The position numbers and the translations under genes are program-made. Positions 34,400 to 35,455 of a stretch of 35,455 bases of DNA are shown in pieces. The first letter of the stretch is position 1; every line of letters begins with the position of its first letter. This stretch comes from Flavobacteriaceae bacterium (GTDB lineage Bacteria; Bacteroidota; Bacteroidia; Flavobacteriales; Flavobacteriaceae). The stretch lies in contig JAPKAF010000012.1 of NCBI GenBank assembly GCA_028825365.1, forward strand, positions 1-35,455, in the 5' to 3' direction. The notes beneath the pieces were generated by a model. That model was given only the letters and a program-made list of their open reading frames with translations. It made no database searches and was not told the origin of the DNA.

Positions 34400-35455
34400 A
34401 TGCAATCATTTAAAATAGAAGGTGGACACAAGCTTAAAGGAGAAATATTTCCTCAAGGTGCAAAAAATGAAGCACTCCAAATACTTTGTGCAGTTCTTTT
34501 AACAGATAAAAAAATTAAAATCAATAATATTCCAAACATTATTGATGTCAATAAGCTAATTAGTTTATTAAAAAAGCTTGGCGTTAAGGTAAATAAAATT
34601 GACAATAATTCTTATACATTTCAAAGTGATCAAATTGATTTAAGTTATCTTGAATCTGATGAGTTTAAGGTCGATGGAAAAGGTTTAAGAGGGTCTATTA
34701 TGATTGTTGGCCCTTTGTTGGCGAGGTTTGGTAAAGGTTATATCCCTAAGCCAGGAGGAGACAAGATAGGAAGAAGAAGGTTAGATACTCACTTTGAAGG
34801 ACTTATTAAACTAGGTGCTAAATTTAGATATAGAAAAGAAGATAATTTTTACGGTGTTGAATCTGATCAACTAGTAGGTTCTTATATATTACTAGATGAA
34901 GCTTCAGTAACGGGAACCGCAAATATATTAATGGCTTCTGTTTTAGCAAAAGGAAAAACATCTATTTATAATGCTGCATGTGAGCCTTATATTCAGCAGT
35001 TATGCAAGATGCTAAATAGAATGGGTGCTAAAATTTCTGGTGTTGGATCAAATCTTTTAATCATTGAAGGAGTGAAAACTCTAAATGGAACTGAACATAC
35101 TATGCTTCCAGATATGATAGAGATTGGTAGTTGGATTGGTTTAGCTGCTATGACTAAAAGCGATTTGACTATTAAAAATGTTAGTTGGGAAAATTTAGGT
35201 CAAATTCCATTTATCTTTAGAAAACTAGGAATAAATATTCAAAAAAAGAATGACGACATATTTGTTTCAGGCCATGAAAACGGTTACGAAATTCAAAACT
35301 ATATTGACGGTTCAATACTAACAATTTCAGATGCACCTTGGCCAGGCTTTACACCTGATTTACTAAGTATTATATTAGTAGTAGCTACACAAGCTCGAGG
35401 AAGTGTTCTTATTCATCAAAAAATGTTTGAAAGTAGATTATTTTTTGTTGATAAA
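34400..35455 (+). CDS. murA: UDP-N-acetylglucosamine 1-carboxyvinyltransferase (partial, 3' end cut)
   Basis: 352 codons of an enzyme usually about 430-440 residues; it runs off the window end. MurA adds enolpyruvate from PEP to UDP-GlcNAc, the first step of peptidoglycan synthesis. Visible features are FKIEGGHKLKGEIFPQGAKNEA (catalytic Lys22 in QGAKNEA), KGLRGSIMIVGPLLARFG, the active-site loop IPKPGGDKIGRRRLDTHFEG, SVTGTANILMASVLA and the APWPGFTPDL motif near 325. The loop carries Asp121 where E. coli MurA has Cys115, the target of fosfomycin. The start is the ATG 6 bases after the DUF4290 stop. Confidence 0.97.
   Translation, partial: MQSFKIEGGHKLKGEIFPQGAKNEALQILCAVLLTDKKIKINNIPNIIDVNKLISLLKKLGVKVNKIDNNSYTFQSDQIDLSYLESDEFKVDGKGLRGSIMIVGPLLARFGKGYIPKPGGDKIGRRRLDTHFEGLIKLGAKFRYRKEDNFYGVESDQLVGSYILLDEASVTGTANILMASVLAKGKTSIYNAACEPYIQQLCKMLNRMGAKISGVGSNLLIIEGVKTLNGTEHTMLPDMIEIGSWIGLAAMTKSDLTIKNVSWENLGQIPFIFRKLGINIQKKNDDIFVSGHENGYEIQNYIDGSILTISDAPWPGFTPDLLSIILVVATQARGSVLIHQKMFESRLFFVDK

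Overview
The window looks like ordinary chromosomal core DNA from a flavobacterium-type Bacteroidetes, probably a streamlined (marine-like) member of Flavobacteriia. The evidence is strong AT richness, A-rich leaders without clear Shine-Dalgarno sequences, promoters of the Bacteroidetes form (TTTG or TTG, 16-20 bases, then TAnnTTTG), families typical of the phylum (DUF4199, DUF4252, DUF4290, DUF6495, a START-like protein, a carboxypeptidase-regulatory-like protein), a short 950-residue CarB, and very tight gene packing. I see no prophage, insertion sequence, CRISPR array or integrated element, and base composition looks uniform.

Layout. Positions 28-5103 (minus) hold an envelope-type operon read DUF4199, GT2 glycosyltransferase, phosphosugar mutase, ABC exporter. 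Positions 5173-6740 (plus) hold zinc-free ribosomal protein L31 and a GlmU-like nucleotidyltransferase/hexapeptide protein. Next come a solute-binding lipoprotein without visible permeases, a GNAT-like protein, an alpha/beta hydrolase with a TTG start and a TPR membrane protein. Positions 10158-14625 (plus) carry rpmH (L34), carB and rmuC. Positions 14659-19951 mix a putative transport protein, an S41 protease lipoprotein, DUF4252, purB, a DUF975 membrane protein and a secreted carboxypeptidase-regulatory-like protein. Positions 20035-23146 (minus) are rlmH, rdgB and a DEAD-box RNA helicase with an Arg/Ser-rich repeat tail and a roughly 110-base leader. Positions 23396-25843 are priA, followed convergently by a LytTR-type regulator. 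Positions 26599-29711 (plus) hold the ribosomal operon rpsF-rpsR-rplI with a strong terminator, then a DUF6495 gene and hisS. A tRNA-Met(CAT) gene with its own promoter and terminator lies at 29841-29914 on the minus strand. The last part has a START-like protein, an aminotransferase-fold protein, YqgE, fmt and a P-loop NTPase (minus), then DUF493, DUF4290 and murA, which runs off the end.

Functionally the genes cover translation (L31, L34, S6, S18, L9, HisRS, Fmt, RlmH, tRNA-Met), nucleotide metabolism (CarB, PurB, RdgB), replication restart and recombination (PriA, RmuC) and the cell envelope (MurA, exporter, glycosyltransferase).

I found no convincing new multi-gene system. The most useful observations are protein-level departures from family norms: an aminotransferase class IV protein that lacks its catalytic lysine, a LytTR regulator whose phospho-acceptor Asp is Glu, a MurA with Asp in place of the fosfomycin-target Cys, a CarB without the allosteric domain, the helicase repeat tail and leader, and an unusual T-loop in the tRNA. 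Five of seven convergent protein-gene pairs overlap at their 3' ends.
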